Source: Methylococcales bacterium (GTDB lineage Bacteria; Pseudomonadota; Gammaproteobacteria; Methylococcales; Methylomonadaceae). Taken from it: a stretch of 6,519 bases of DNA. Both the position numbers and the translations under genes were made by a program. Positions 6,501 to 6,519 of this stretch are shown here, one piece after another; positions within the stretch are counted from its first letter, which is position 1, and each line of letters starts with the position of its first letter. The stretch covers positions 1 to 6,519 of the forward strand of contig JAGLUC010000167.1 of NCBI GenBank assembly GCA_023134955.1, in the 5' to 3' direction. Below the pieces are notes generated by a model. That model was not told the DNA's origin, searched no databases, and saw nothing but the letters and a program-made list of their open reading frames with translations.

Positions 6501-6519
6501 TCAAAAAATCGAGGGGTCA
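6488..6519. repeat. Perfect 16-bp tandem repeat at window end
   Basis: AAAAATCGAGGGGTCA occurs twice in tandem (6488-6503 and 6504-6519) and may continue beyond the window. The first copy overlaps the truncated 5' end of the DUF6516 frame and provides its upstream in-frame stop (TGA on the minus strand, 6503-6501). The GGGGTCA core recalls the REP-like repeats found with Y1 (REP-associated) transposases, but this link is inference from memory. No transposase is present here. Confidence 0.7.

Noticed and set aside
6488..6519. Start of a CRISPR array
   Set aside because: The 16-bp units are directly adjacent with no spacers and are too short for CRISPR repeats.

Overview
The window looks like AT-rich chromosomal DNA of a gammaproteobacterium, possibly an environmental lineage. 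The reasons are a DeaD/CsdA-type RNA helicase with a C-terminal DbpA-like RNA-binding domain, a long multi-PAS membrane histidine kinase, and a decayed mobile/accessory edge. No species-level call is possible from the sequence alone.

Layout. Positions 1-255 are a leader region. It may hold the last codons of an upstream membrane-protein gene (stop at 48-50), then two small dyads and an extended -10 promoter (TGT-TATAAT at 198-206). Positions 256-2037 (+) are deaD, a complete 593-residue DEAD-box RNA helicase. Positions 2038-2305 separate two convergent genes and hold a perfect 12-bp hairpin without a U-tract, but no gene. Positions 2306-5578 (-) encode a complete 1090-residue sensor histidine kinase: two membrane segments around a Cache-like periplasmic sensor, four PAS domains, HisKA and HATPase_c. 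It has no receiver domain and no response regulator next to it. A strong Shine-Dalgarno upstream of the kinase is spaced for an 8-codon leader ORF whose stop overlaps the kinase start.

Positions 5579-5829 are a 251-bp junction with a transferred look. It holds a dyad near the kinase leader, a sequence resembling one end of an IS3-type element, and a 62-bp stem-loop with the architecture of an integron attC site. Beyond it on the minus strand lie an HVO_A0114-type winged-helix regulator (5830-6201) and, 11 bp upstream of it, a 5'-truncated DUF6516-type gene (6213-6500). This pair is found together in probable toxin-antitoxin modules. The truncation coincides with a perfect 16-bp tandem repeat that runs to the window end and supplies an in-frame stop.

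Together, the left two thirds are ordinary housekeeping and signalling genes and the right third is a mobile-DNA boundary. I see no clearly new system. The items most worth a second look are the attC-like site beside the toxin-antitoxin remnant, the repeat-associated loss of the putative toxin 5' end, and the leader ORF that may couple kinase translation.
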